Numbered from the stretch's first letter, positions 6,526-16,638 are shown. The stretch: DNA of 58,843 nt from Methanolobus sp. (GCF_030682845.1 NZ_JAUXNK010000008.1:1-58843), one strand, 5' to 3'. Notes: generated by a model from the sequence alone, not told the origin. Translations and numbers: made by a program.

Positions 6526-7251
6526 TTAATGATAAAAGTACATCATTCTCATGGGCAGTCCTTTTGAATCGATTTCTGGAGACAAAGGAATAGATCTTAA
6601 TCCGCACTCACATCCTAGTTTTGCTGTTAATGCGGCCACCAATGCATCAAGAATATCATCTTTTGCAACATCTTTTCCTTTAAATTTAGACAACGCCTGA
6701 TTTACTATTTCATCAGTGCCTGAGTATATATTTCTTAAAACTTCAATGCGTTCCTTAAAGCCTTCTGACGTCTTCTTTGAAAAAACCATTGGCTTACCTG
6801 AAAGCATGTAAAAGCATAATTCAGGATGTATTTCCAAAACAGTGGATTGTGCTTCCACATTTTCGCTTAAAAATAGATCCACCTCACGTATTTTAGGTGC
6901 AATTGCAAAACTTTGTTTTGATAATCCTTTACTGGTATATTTTCGATTGATTTCAGAAGCACGTTCGTAAGAAAGTTCATAAGCAGCCTGTCTACATGGA
7001 GCATTAAAAACACTACTTCCTCTTGGTTGGCCTAGTTTCTTTCGAGCGTCTCTGTCGCATTGTCTCCCCAACTCGTCTTCTCTTAAACCAATTGGAGTGT
7101 CAATGAGGATATGTGAGGCGTCTCGATACCTATCCCAAATAGCTGAGATGTTTGGATACAAACCGATATCAAATTCTTCTTCACTTAATAATTGAATTGC
7201 AAACCACCCAGATGAACAACCATCAACTCCTACTACATTCATCTTTACCAT
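6526..7251 (-). CDS. DUF429 family protein in the defence operon
   Basis: The protein opens with NVVGVDGCSSGWFAI, the start of the DUF429 (predicted RNase H-like) fold, and has HILIDTPIGL, then RKKLGQPRGSSVFNAPCR, and a C-terminal DDILDALVAAL acidic patch. All are typical of DUF429. The acidic residues (first-strand D, IDTPIG, DDILDA) are where an RNase H-fold active site would lie. The start overlaps the end of the helicase gene by 7 bp; an in-frame ATG three codons later with AAGGG in front is an equally good start. Coupling to the methylase/helicase operon suggests it belongs to the same system, as a possible nuclease. No enzymatic role is known to me for this family. Confidence 0.75.
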   Translation of the reverse strand: MVKMNVVGVDGCSSGWFAIQLLSEEEFDIGLYPNISAIWDRYRDASHILIDTPIGLREDELGRQCDRDARKKLGQPRGSSVFNAPCRQAAYELSYERASEINRKYTSKGLSKQSFAIAPKIREVDLFLSENVEAQSTVLEIHPELCFYMLSGKPMVFSKKTSEGFKERIEVLRNIYSGTDEIVNQALSKFKGKDVAKDDILDALVAALTAKLGCECGLRSIPLSPEIDSKGLPMRMMYFYH

Positions 7252-9953
7252 CCCTTCAATAGATGCTGTTTTTTCTCATGGCTATCAAGAACCTTTGCAC
7301 AGGATTCCCAATCAATAGGGACCGGCTTATTGTACCTTATTTCAAAAGGATGTCTTTCGGGTATTCCATCAATGGTCTTCTTTACATCTTCTTTTTTATC
7401 CAATGCAACATTTACCCACACATCCTCAAGTACATCTGGAATCTGTCCAAAGAGCGAGTTGATCTTTTCAAGTCTGTCTGAAAGGAGTTCATGCACCCTG
7501 TCCTCTACTGAGCCTTTATAGCGCATATTGTAGATCCACACATCATCATAGACCTGACCAATGCGCTGTATCCTTCCTTTTCTTTGTTCAAGCCTTGTAG
7601 GGTTCCATGGCAAGTCAAGGTTAATGAGCGTACCAAGTGTTTGCAGGTTCAGACCCTCACTGGCTGCATCTGTTCCCAACAACAGTTTGATTGTGCCTTT
7701 GCGAACAAGTGTTTTGATCTCTTCACGTGATGCACGCCTGAAGGTGCCATTTTCTATGATTCCGGAGCGATTGCTTCCTGCATATATGCCGATTTTCTCA
7801 TCAACCAATTCTCCCTTCAGTTTGTCAGCAAGCCACTGTATCGAGTCATAGTATTGTGAAAATACTATGCAGCCTCGTTCAAGCCATCTGTCGTTCCTCA
7901 GAATATTCAGAACCTTTTCATACTTTGGATCAGTGTCCATATGTTCTTCAATTATCTCGGAGAATCTGGTCAAGAGGCTTCTTTCTTCTTCCGACATGTT
8001 TTCAAAGAGCTCACTTCTCTGGACATCTTCTTCCTCTTCTTCACCGTCAAATTCCACTTCCTTGCGAACTCCAAGCATTTTATTTGCCGTGACCTTTCCT
8101 GCGTATAATGAGCTTCCAACACGTCTGAGGAGAAGAGTCTTTAGGAAACCTGTGCCTTTTGCCCTTTGGCTGAGTAACTGACAGAACTCTTCCGCAGCTT
8201 TGTATGCATCTTGAAGGTATATTGGAAGAGGAATTGCATCTCTTTCATCCTCTCCGAACAGCTTAACCTCTATCTTCTGTAAGTAAGGCTCTCCGGTTTC
8301 AGGGTTCCTGGCGTTCTCAAGGAAATCTCTTGTTCTTCGTATAATGTGCCTGATGTAAGGATTATGATTCTGGAAAAAGTCATTTTTCATCCTTTCAAGT
8401 CTTGACCTGTCAGGGTAGCTTAAATCCATCCACCTTGAAGGAGTAACTACTGCTACGGAATCTTCAACTGTAAGGGAACGCCTGAGGATGACGTAATCCA
8501 TACCTTCAGAAACCGGAGGCAATGGGTTTGCTATCCACTTGAAGAGTTCATTGTCCGTGTCCTGAATAGTTCTGTTTCCTTGGATGATGTCCAGTGATCC
8601 AGACGCTTCATTTCTCCATTTGCTGAACTTATTGCCCAAGACGGATTCATTTTTACCGCCTGCAAGTATGGACAATAGGTCGTATGCTTCTATGGGGTAG
8701 AGCTGCACAGGCGTTGCGGTTGCCAGAAGCATGCTTTTTGTGTTCCCCGCGATTCCTTGAAGGAAAGCAAGAAGATTGTTTGGTTCAGCTCTTTCATTCT
8801 CATGTGTAGGGCCGAGATTCTTCCTTCTTGCCCTGTGGGATTCATCAACGATGATGCAGTCGTATTTCTTTGAACATAGCTGGTCGGGTATGGTTGACCT
8901 CTCGCTACCATAGGAATGGATTATCAGGCCATAAGATATAATCCCAATTCTTCTAGGACACTTCAGTATGCCTTCTTCACCGTATTTCGGGTATTCAATA
9001 CCCTCTTCATCTACCCACCTGCCATTATCCCATACTGCGGAAGGAAGGTCCAGATGCTCTTTCATCTCATCCTGCCATTGCCAGCGCAGGGTTGCAGGTG
9101 TGAGGATCAGTATGGGCTTATCTCCAGTAAGAGCGATCAACTGCGCGGTCATTGCAAGTTGCAGGGTCTTACCAAGTCCAACCATGTCTGCAAGGACAAA
9201 ACGTGCTCCATGCTCTGTTTGATGGGCCTTGAATGCAATGTCTATGAAGTATTTCTGATGCTCCCAAAGCCCGAGTTCATTCCTGTAAACCGGGCTTTCC
9301 ACAATCGCGGATGCTGCCTCCGGTTGTTTCTGCCATTCGAGGAGTGATGGTATAACTTCGCGCTGTGCTATCCTTCCGATATCCTCAATGATGAACTCTG
9401 CAAGCACCTTATAATCCGGATGGTTCCACAAGGCATCGAACTCTTCCTGTACCCAGTTCACGGCATCGTCAGAATCATCTTCCCAGACAAGTTCATAGTT
9501 GCGTTTCCAGGCAGACAGTGTCTCATTTATGCTTCCCATGAATGCAGTTTTTGTCCCGTCTGCTTTTGTTATGACTCCGGCTTTTCCATGAATTAATCCG
9601 AATGCTTTATCGGGAAGCACTCTTACCTGGAGTTTCCCAGACTTCAGATACTTGTAAAGTTTTGCAAATCTTCCACGAGCATTTTCATCAATCTTTTCAG
9701 GTTCCTCTGCACACCACTCTTTCCTTATAGCCGCAAGAGCCGCACGTGCAGTCTTCACATCCTCAGGTTCAAGTTGCGAGTTACACAGAACACGAACAGT
9801 CCCTTCAACCGAATCAAGCGCCTCTCCCGCAACTTCAAGAATAGATGAGCTGAAATATCCTGCTATCCGGTCATACTTCTTAGCACCTTCGAGGCGCTTG
9901 TTAAGGAACGTTGCATCCAGGGGTTCCCTGCGGGATGAGAAGCGGTTGATCAT
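7245..9953 (-). CDS. phospholipase D-like domain/SNF2 helicase, defence operon
   Basis: The 902-residue protein joins two domains. Residues ~1-200 form a phospholipase D-like unit with an HGK...D...GSIN motif near 123-150, the single HKD half-site used by PLD-type nucleases. Residues ~230-830 are an SF2 SNF2-type ATPase: GLGKT (~260), DESH (~370), TATP (~413), and motifs V-VI (GTDAASEGLNLQ, RIQRIGQ) near 765-800. PLD-helicase fusions of this kind (COG0553) occur in anti-phage loci. It sits between the DUF1156 methylase (36 bp upstream) and the coupled DUF429 gene. It is likely the DNA-translocating and possibly cleaving effector that discriminates unmodified invading DNA; that is inference from the context. 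Confidence 0.85.
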   Translation of the reverse strand: MINRFSSRREPLDATFLNKRLEGAKKYDRIAGYFSSSILEVAGEALDSVEGTVRVLCNSQLEPEDVKTARAALAAIRKEWCAEEPEKIDENARGRFAKLYKYLKSGKLQVRVLPDKAFGLIHGKAGVITKADGTKTAFMGSINETLSAWKRNYELVWEDDSDDAVNWVQEEFDALWNHPDYKVLAEFIIEDIGRIAQREVIPSLLEWQKQPEAASAIVESPVYRNELGLWEHQKYFIDIAFKAHQTEHGARFVLADMVGLGKTLQLAMTAQLIALTGDKPILILTPATLRWQWQDEMKEHLDLPSAVWDNGRWVDEEGIEYPKYGEEGILKCPRRIGIISYGLIIHSYGSERSTIPDQLCSKKYDCIIVDESHRARRKNLGPTHENERAEPNNLLAFLQGIAGNTKSMLLATATPVQLYPIEAYDLLSILAGGKNESVLGNKFSKWRNEASGSLDIIQGNRTIQDTDNELFKWIANPLPPVSEGMDYVILRRSLTVEDSVAVVTPSRWMDLSYPDRSRLERMKNDFFQNHNPYIRHIIRRTRDFLENARNPETGEPYLQKIEVKLFGEDERDAIPLPIYLQDAYKAAEEFCQLLSQRAKGTGFLKTLLLRRVGSSLYAGKVTANKMLGVRKEVEFDGEEEEEDVQRSELFENMSEEERSLLTRFSEIIEEHMDTDPKYEKVLNILRNDRWLERGCIVFSQYYDSIQWLADKLKGELVDEKIGIYAGSNRSGIIENGTFRRASREEIKTLVRKGTIKLLLGTDAASEGLNLQTLGTLINLDLPWNPTRLEQRKGRIQRIGQVYDDVWIYNMRYKGSVEDRVHELLSDRLEKINSLFGQIPDVLEDVWVNVALDKKEDVKKTIDGIPERHPFEIRYNKPVPIDWESCAKVLDSHEKKQHLLKGW

Positions 9954-9989
9954 TGTAACAGTCCTAGTCCTTGAAATTACTTTGTTTGC

Positions 9990-12881
9990 TCATATGTGAT
10001 CCTGCTCAACAACAACTGATAGTATCTTTGCAGCCGTAGAGTCTTCCTGCCACTGCCCCATGGAATCATTCATTCCAAGAGCAGCAAAGTACCTGAGAAG
10101 CTCTACGATTTCCTTTCTCTTCTCCCAGTACCCGGGATACTCACGTAGCCAAACTTTCCCTGCCGCAGTATTCTCTTCCTGCCTTGTCTGCCGGATAGCA
10201 AACAATAAGTTCCTTACAAGTGACGAAGAGAAACCTTCTCCACCAACATCGCGATCCTTGAATTCAGAAGCTGTCTTGAGTCTTGTCTCATTAGCCTTCA
10301 CGCTCTGCTGCAGGTTCTTATATTCTCGAATACCAAAACCACGTGCAAGTTCCTGATAAGCTCCGGTCCTATACTCGCCATGACTTTCAAGCTCAAGTCC
10401 CTTTAGATAAAACCTCTCTTCAGGCATAAGCTGCTTCCACACCCATGAGTCGATGCCCACTGGTACAAGATAATCGCAGGCAATCTTCACTGCGTTCTCA
10501 ATGACTCCTTCCAGAGGGTTCCTCTCACCCTTTCCTCTCGCACGGCTAAGTTCGCGCTCGATATCAATGTCTTCTATTTGCTTATAACGAGTAAGCACAC
10601 GCAGAGCTGCTGCATAAGCCGCAAGCTGATAGTCAGTATCTCCAAAGTTCGGATCTTCCTTGTCATCAATTTCCAGCATTGAATCAAGTTGTGTTTTTAC
10701 TTCTTTTTCAACTTCAGGATAAATCTCATCAAGAAATGCAACATCTTCTGATATTTGCTTGCGCAGCACAAGTAGGACTGTTCCTTGGACATAATTACCC
10801 ACTTTCAAACCTGAACTAGTCTCAGTAGATATACACCATGCTGCTGTGACCTGTAGGCCCGCTGCCCATAGTATCATTGCAAGATCTGCCCACACGTTTG
10901 CATCCTTATGGGTGAACATTACAATCTGAGAGCCATTGTCGGGCATGTGTGTTGTGAGATTTTTATATACTTCAACCATTCCTTTACGGAACTCTTCATC
11001 AGATCCTTTAATGGCCAGTGCTCTTTTAGAGTCAGTGTACCATTTCGGAAAAAGCCCCTTAATGGGCTTTTGATACCATGCGAGGAAAAACTCAGTCAAT
11101 TCATGATAGTTGATAGCATCTGCGTAGGGAGGGTCTGTTATCCAGTAATCACAAACATGAGTTAAAACCCTAGAGTCAAGAACATGAACATTTTTATTAA
11201 CTGTGATTTGTTCTTCTTTAATATTTGAAAACCAAGCGTTTTTTAGCATCTCTACACCTCTTCCAGAATAACTATATAATGTGTTTAAAGCTTGGTTACT
11301 GAATGTATTGGCTGGCTTATCTGTCTGATTTATCCACATACACAATTTTGAGTTCCAATCCAAACATTTGCCCAAATTTAAAAGAAGTAATGTTTCTTGT
11401 CTTTGATTGAATTCTCTCTGATTTGCCTTTTCATTTAACAATCCCTGATATAACAGTTGTCGTGGAGTAAATAGATGGTGCCAATGCGTCCACCCTCTTT
11501 CCCTTATAGGCTGATCATTATTATAGCCACCCTCAATCTTCATGCTAGGCAAAAACCCTTTAATCCGCCATTCTGAAAACTTATCTTTTATGATTGATAG
11601 GGTCTTATCTTCCCGCTTTAAATCGTGTTCATCTGGTTCACAAAAGTGCCATTTTACCTGCTCACAACCATATAAATCTTTTACATTTTCCATCCACCTA
11701 ATGCAGTAAAGCCTTTCCTGAAATATATCATCTGGGCGAGGAACAATATCATTGTTCTCCCAGAGTCGCAGACCACTAGCGTGTTCACGTCGGATTGCTG
11801 AGATTGGAATAGGTGACTGGTGTCCTGGACAGTCTATATTGGGGCAAACCATTCCTTTTGGAGTTATCGTCCCCGAATCACGAGCTCTTTTTGACTCCTC
11901 TAAATTTGCTAATCTAATATGAATGTGAAAGCGTTTGTTCTGTGAATCAGGTTCTAGTTCTGCAATTACCTTTTGCATACGCTCAGCAATCGATAAAGAG
12001 GATAGAAGTGGTACTTTCCAACCACATTCTGGACATACTATTTCATTACAATACAGATAGGCATAGCCACGCCACCCCTTCTCATTATGCTCTATATTCC
12101 ATTCTGTAATCTGCTGGTCAATAGCCTCATAGACTTCCGTCTGGGCATTTTTCACTTCATCAACTACTTCTTTGCCACCACCAATTATGTTCAATGCCGA
12201 CCAGGTAAGAAGTGCTGCAACGGAACTCAAATCGGAGCCAAACACATCACATCCAACCCTTGCAGCCTCGAATGGAACACTGCCTCCTCCACAAAAACAA
12301 TCTCCAACGATAGGACGTTCACCAAATTGTCGTACCCCAAGCTCTTCAACAAGTTCCGATATCTTGGATGCATGTGTACTCAGATGTGCATTGATATCAC
12401 CCCATGCTTTCAAAGAAGGGCCCTCTATTTCTTCTGGACGACAACAATACTTCAGGCGTTCATCATACCCCATGCGCATGAAAACCGTGCGCTGGAGTCC
12501 GTCCTTATCCTCGCGTGAGAGCCCCCGGCGCAGTTTTCCATTATCAAAATATATTGCTTTTTCACGGGATGAGAGATATACTTGCAATTCGCTTGCAGGG
12601 ATAGACGATTTTTTTCTCTCCCACATACCTTCCTCATCCATAGTCAGAAGCTTAAGGAAAATTTCACGGTCTTTTTTAGGATTATCTGTTGCTGGCAAAA
12701 GTAGACCTAAAACTGCCGCTCTTACTAGAATCAGTGGCTTGCGTCCCCACCATTTTCCTAATGGCTGCAAGGTTTGGCTCTGTGCACTTTTTCGCTCCTT
12801 ATAGCTCTCCTTTGAAACCTTGGAAACAGGGAATTGTGATTCGATAAACGATTTTTTGAAAGGAACGTTATTAACAGACAT
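9990..12881 (-). CDS. DUF1156 DNA methylase (COG1743-type)
   Basis: The N-terminus (SFIESQFPVSKVSKESYKERK, then LGKWWGRKPLILVRAA) is the DUF1156 signature. A SAM-binding GDCFCGGGSVPFEAARVGC lies near residue 192 and the catalytic DPPY (ITDPPYADAINYHELTEFF) near 583, so the enzyme is a predicted amino-methyltransferase acting on DNA adenine or N4-cytosine. Two zinc-ribbon-like pairs (CNEIVCPEC; CPNIDCPGH) are inserted between them. I chose the ATG at 12879-12881 because GGAG lies 7 nt upstream; an ATG five codons earlier is possible. COG1743 methylases take part in BREX type 3 and related islands. Here it follows DUF499 and DUF3780 and precedes the PLD helicase, and it probably marks self DNA. 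Confidence 0.9.
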   Translation of the reverse strand: MSVNNVPFKKSFIESQFPVSKVSKESYKERKSAQSQTLQPLGKWWGRKPLILVRAAVLGLLLPATDNPKKDREIFLKLLTMDEEGMWERKKSSIPASELQVYLSSREKAIYFDNGKLRRGLSREDKDGLQRTVFMRMGYDERLKYCCRPEEIEGPSLKAWGDINAHLSTHASKISELVEELGVRQFGERPIVGDCFCGGGSVPFEAARVGCDVFGSDLSSVAALLTWSALNIIGGGKEVVDEVKNAQTEVYEAIDQQITEWNIEHNEKGWRGYAYLYCNEIVCPECGWKVPLLSSLSIAERMQKVIAELEPDSQNKRFHIHIRLANLEESKRARDSGTITPKGMVCPNIDCPGHQSPIPISAIRREHASGLRLWENNDIVPRPDDIFQERLYCIRWMENVKDLYGCEQVKWHFCEPDEHDLKREDKTLSIIKDKFSEWRIKGFLPSMKIEGGYNNDQPIRERGWTHWHHLFTPRQLLYQGLLNEKANQREFNQRQETLLLLNLGKCLDWNSKLCMWINQTDKPANTFSNQALNTLYSYSGRGVEMLKNAWFSNIKEEQITVNKNVHVLDSRVLTHVCDYWITDPPYADAINYHELTEFFLAWYQKPIKGLFPKWYTDSKRALAIKGSDEEFRKGMVEVYKNLTTHMPDNGSQIVMFTHKDANVWADLAMILWAAGLQVTAAWCISTETSSGLKVGNYVQGTVLLVLRKQISEDVAFLDEIYPEVEKEVKTQLDSMLEIDDKEDPNFGDTDYQLAAYAAALRVLTRYKQIEDIDIERELSRARGKGERNPLEGVIENAVKIACDYLVPVGIDSWVWKQLMPEERFYLKGLELESHGEYRTGAYQELARGFGIREYKNLQQSVKANETRLKTASEFKDRDVGGEGFSSSLVRNLLFAIRQTRQEENTAAGKVWLREYPGYWEKRKEIVELLRYFAALGMNDSMGQWQEDSTAAKILSVVVEQDHI

Positions 12882-12901
12882 GTTTTCTCCAACCATTAGA
12901 A

Positions 12902-13540
12902 TTAATTAAAATCAAGTAAACTGCCCTGCTTTTTCTTTTCCTGATCTATGCTCTTTTCCTTATCGTCCAGATTTGCAATGAGCCCTACGCGCTGCTCTGC
13001 TTTGGAGGAAGTTATGGGATTGTCACACAGGGCAAACCTGACCGCTGCTCTCCAGCCCGTGTTCCTTCCTCGCGATGCCTGACCTGTTGCGGCATTTGTC
13101 ATCGTATAAAGCCACCAGCGTTCTTCAGGCAGAAGGCCAAGCCAATTGGCTACTGCTGCAGGTATGCGTCCTGGGTCTGCATCCTCGATAGCCCAGCCAA
13201 GAAGAACAAGCTCTTTCCCGAACAGGCGGGAAACAGGTGTCAGACCTCTTCCCTTCCAGCTGCCTTTCTTGTATCCCATTTCCTTCAGGCGGCGGTTGAA
13301 CTCTGCGGAAACTGCATCTGCTATCAAATCCCACTTGACACGGGGAAGAGTTACACGCAGCCTCTCATCACTCTCATCCTTCACTGCGTGTATTTTACCT
13401 TTCCACATCTCACTATTCCATGACATATGCTCTGATATCTGCACATCTCCCGTCGGGGATATTACTGATACAAGAAAATAATGCTCCGACTCCGCCGGCT
13501 TAAACCCAAAACCCTCTACAACAGAACTTTCACGATTCAC
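12902..13540 (-). CDS. DUF3780 family protein
   Basis: The 212-residue protein matches DUF3780 in its conserved GFGFKPAESEHYFLV start, the VSRLFGKELVLLGWAIEDAD block and the LLPEERWWLYTMTNAATG block. The start is GTG 13538-13540, overlapping the DUF499 stop as GTGA with GAGG upstream, so translation is coupled. DUF3780 has no known activity but occurs with DUF499 and DUF1156 genes in defence islands. No membrane segment or catalytic motif is evident. It probably acts as a structural subunit or as a partner of the methylase. Confidence 0.85.
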   Translation of the reverse strand: MNRESSVVEGFGFKPAESEHYFLVSVISPTGDVQISEHMSWNSEMWKGKIHAVKDESDERLRVTLPRVKWDLIADAVSAEFNRRLKEMGYKKGSWKGRGLTPVSRLFGKELVLLGWAIEDADPGRIPAAVANWLGLLPEERWWLYTMTNAATGQASRGRNTGWRAAVRFALCDNPITSSKAEQRVGLIANLDDKEKSIDQEKKKQGSLLDFN

Positions 13541-16500
13541 TGACTTACCTCATCCATATTGATGTTTGCTTTCTCTGCATCTGCAAAGTCCTTCATGTCC
13601 TGACCTGTTGTAAACTTAATGCTTCGTGCATCGATGCTGACCTGTCCTTCAGAATAGATCTCCCTCATGGATTCAACGAGTTTTTCAATCTGCTCACCTG
13701 AAAGTTCAATTCCTGAATCTACATTAAGCTCTATCCAGCTCTTGCCTATGATCGATAACCGGACCTCAGGCACACGAGCCTTGTACTTTTTAAGGCGGCT
13801 TGTGAAATCAAAGCTCTCTTTTGTAGATTTAATACTGTGATTATGTTTCCATGTAGCAGGCTTATCCAAGCTCAACCCTGGTTTATCCGCTTTCCAGTCA
13901 ATATCTATCCTGATCTGCTCAGATTCAATCCCCTCTTTTTCGGCAATTGCAAGCACCACTCTTACAGACCTATCTATCTCAAAAGGGCTTGTATATAATC
14001 CACCGGCATTCTTGGGATTTGAACCATCGGTGGTATACCTTATAGTAGCACCGGCAGGAGCTGCTTTAAATTCGACCGTTTTCCCTTTTCCGTTATCAAG
14101 GACTCTTTTCTTCAAGGTAACTGAATTGCTCCATTTAATGGCTGGGCCCGGTTCATGCACACCCTTAGAGTCAATACAAAGGAAAGAGGCATGCATATCC
14201 TTTATTAAGAAATTCTGGAAATCCTCTACCTTAGCAGAAGCAGTAGTTGCTTCTCCCCCGACATCATAGTAAACGGTATCCCCGTTGACAGGCATTACTT
14301 TTAATGTAACTTCCCCTGTATTCTCATCCTTGTTCCATTCCATGACCTGAACAGCTGTGGAAGGTGCTGGAAAAGGACCTTTATCAACATATCCACCATC
14401 CATCCTCCACTGCTCTTTCCTTAACATCTCATCTTTCAGGTTGTCAAGAGCATTAGGATGGTGCCATTGCCATTTGGTAAGGATAGCTGCACGTTTCTTT
14501 ATCTCAGACCACTGCATATTCTGCTGTGTAAGCAGACGCTGTTCGCACTTCTTCCTGAATGTATCTCCATCCACTTCAAGGGTGAACTTCTGCTTATCAG
14601 CAAGAGTGGTTCGTATAAGGTCCTCTCCACGACACTTATTGCCTTCAAAATTCATGGTCAGGTCAGTAACGCGCAGTTCATCATTGTGCGGATAATGCAG
14701 ACGAGTAAATGTCTCTCTGGCAGTGCTTAACAACCTGTGAATAATGTTATCCTTAAGGTCCTGGGCAATGATCCTCTGGGTATCGTCAGACCTTACACCA
14801 CTGCTATCCATTTCAGACAGAATGGATTTGATTGCCTTGTACTCTTTGCCTACAGAGATCAAGTTGTTCATAGTGTCCCTCTGACCGGAGAGGAAGCACA
14901 CACGATTTTTATAGTCAAGAGCCTCATAGAATTCATTTAGGTGCGGATGCAAAGTCCCACCGTGTGGCTCATATAACACTAATTTGATCTTATCCTGACT
15001 TATTGTAATATCATCAACTGCAGGAAGTACTTGAAGTTCCTGGTAACAGTCCTTTCTCTCAGGTATAAAAATAGCCTGCAGGAACTCCTTCACATCTTTT
15101 AATGCCGCTTCCCTACTATATGACTCTGCAAGTGACCTCAAGCGGGCCACAAGATTCTCTGTATTCTTGAAATACACTTTTCCATTGTTTGCCCTATGCA
15201 GATACCAACAAAGCTGACTCTCAAGAGTGGAGATCATATCTGGAAGAGTAGTAAGGTCTCGCCCAGGAGCTGCAATATCAGTTATAATCTCAGATGTTGT
15301 CAGACCAAGCACGGAATTCTCAACATTCGCAAGAGATGCCATCAGGATCAATTTAGATATATCCTGTGCATCAGAACCACCACGTTTCAAATCCTCCATC
15401 TCTGCAACTGAATCCCCATCTGATGCAATATCATGACTTATAGCATTTCCAAGGGTAGGGTTGATGAGATTAATCTCTGCACTCATCTCAGGACTATTGA
15501 GGTCGATCATATGAGGATGGATAAGTAATGCGTACTTGGCACCATCTGATTCATAAAGATGTGATACTAACACACGCATAAAACGAATGAGTCCTCTTGT
15601 CTGCTGGAAGCCGGGATTCTCCCTGAAACGTGCATAAAGATCCTTTATCGCAGGATGGAATGGGTACGAATCCCTTACCTGCTGGACAATTTTATCGGGC
15701 GACACGTGTGTCAGGTCCATTTGTCCTGCTTCTTTAATGATATCCCCATATGCCTGTGCAATCTGCAGGATTGCATCATCATCAGGAAGCTCTTCGAAAA
15801 TGCGCTTCTTGAGAATCTGATATACCTCGTCAGTATTAAGCCCGACAGGCTCAATGTTCACAGAACCTCTTCCGACTTCGTTTTCAAAATCGTGAAGTGC
15901 CTGGCTTATCTGTTGACTTCCGCCTTCATAGGTTGCCTTCAGGTCTGAAAGTACAATGGAAACCTGCGATAGCTCTTCTGTTCCAAGTGCAACCAAAAGA
16001 TTTGAAAGTGCGGTCTTTGTAACCACGGAAAGGTCAGTGTTCCCAACGGTTTTAGACTTCGCATTCTCAAAATAAGGCGGTAGCTCATCAAAAAGGATCA
16101 ACAGCTTTTGTCCTTTCAATAGATTGATCCAGGCACTTTTGCCAGGGGCCTGCAATGGAGAATAATAATCTTTAAAAAACTCTCTTTTTCCAACCTGTTC
16201 GGCAATAGATCCCCATATGCCATAGGGTGCGTCACTCTCACGCCCGTTGAACACGACAACTTTGATAGGACCAAGAACATTCTTGCCAAAACCTTCGCCC
16301 ATCACCTTCTCTCTTATTTCAGGATATTTGGCAAGAAGGGCAAGTCCAATCATACAGTGAGTCTTACCGCCGCCCATTGCCTGGGTCAACTTGAAAACAG
16401 AAGAATCGGATTCATTTGCAAATCTCCTGAAAACCTGTTTAAAAAGAGACTTCATTCCTTCAGTGAGATAGTTCTCTTCAAAGAAATCATAAGGATTTAT

Positions 16501-16599
16501 CTTGTCCTCAACGACATCCGAAATATCAAGGACCACATCCCTGCGATTTCTGTCAAAAATAGAATCACGGGCTTTACAGATGTTTTGAATAGGTTGCAT
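13537..16599 (-). CDS. DUF499 P-loop ATPase with chitobiase-like C-terminal domain
   Basis: The 1020-residue protein is the first gene of the operon. Walker A is QAMGGGKTH near residue 75 and Walker B is LLILFDELPPYF near 170, as in the DUF499/COG1483 AAA+-like ATPases. The long middle is helical. Around residues 846-905 there is a beta-sandwich segment, IRYTTDGSNPKNAGGLYTSPFEI, which matches the chitobiase/beta-hexosaminidase C-terminal (Ig-like) pattern. ATG has GGAGGG five nt upstream. A related group of ATPases (BrxC/PglY type) drives BREX; this one may likewise be the large motor or sensor of the system. The exact job is unknown. Confidence 0.88.
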   Translation of the reverse strand: MQPIQNICKARDSIFDRNRRDVVLDISDVVEDKINPYDFFEENYLTEGMKSLFKQVFRRFANESDSSVFKLTQAMGGGKTHCMIGLALLAKYPEIREKVMGEGFGKNVLGPIKVVVFNGRESDAPYGIWGSIAEQVGKREFFKDYYSPLQAPGKSAWINLLKGQKLLILFDELPPYFENAKSKTVGNTDLSVVTKTALSNLLVALGTEELSQVSIVLSDLKATYEGGSQQISQALHDFENEVGRGSVNIEPVGLNTDEVYQILKKRIFEELPDDDAILQIAQAYGDIIKEAGQMDLTHVSPDKIVQQVRDSYPFHPAIKDLYARFRENPGFQQTRGLIRFMRVLVSHLYESDGAKYALLIHPHMIDLNSPEMSAEINLINPTLGNAISHDIASDGDSVAEMEDLKRGGSDAQDISKLILMASLANVENSVLGLTTSEIITDIAAPGRDLTTLPDMISTLESQLCWYLHRANNGKVYFKNTENLVARLRSLAESYSREAALKDVKEFLQAIFIPERKDCYQELQVLPAVDDITISQDKIKLVLYEPHGGTLHPHLNEFYEALDYKNRVCFLSGQRDTMNNLISVGKEYKAIKSILSEMDSSGVRSDDTQRIIAQDLKDNIIHRLLSTARETFTRLHYPHNDELRVTDLTMNFEGNKCRGEDLIRTTLADKQKFTLEVDGDTFRKKCEQRLLTQQNMQWSEIKKRAAILTKWQWHHPNALDNLKDEMLRKEQWRMDGGYVDKGPFPAPSTAVQVMEWNKDENTGEVTLKVMPVNGDTVYYDVGGEATTASAKVEDFQNFLIKDMHASFLCIDSKGVHEPGPAIKWSNSVTLKKRVLDNGKGKTVEFKAAPAGATIRYTTDGSNPKNAGGLYTSPFEIDRSVRVVLAIAEKEGIESEQIRIDIDWKADKPGLSLDKPATWKHNHSIKSTKESFDFTSRLKKYKARVPEVRLSIIGKSWIELNVDSGIELSGEQIEKLVESMREIYSEGQVSIDARSIKFTTGQDMKDFADAEKANINMDEVSQ

Positions 16600-16638
16600 T
16601 TAGACCCTCCAGCGAGATTTGGACATAATGTAACGTTA

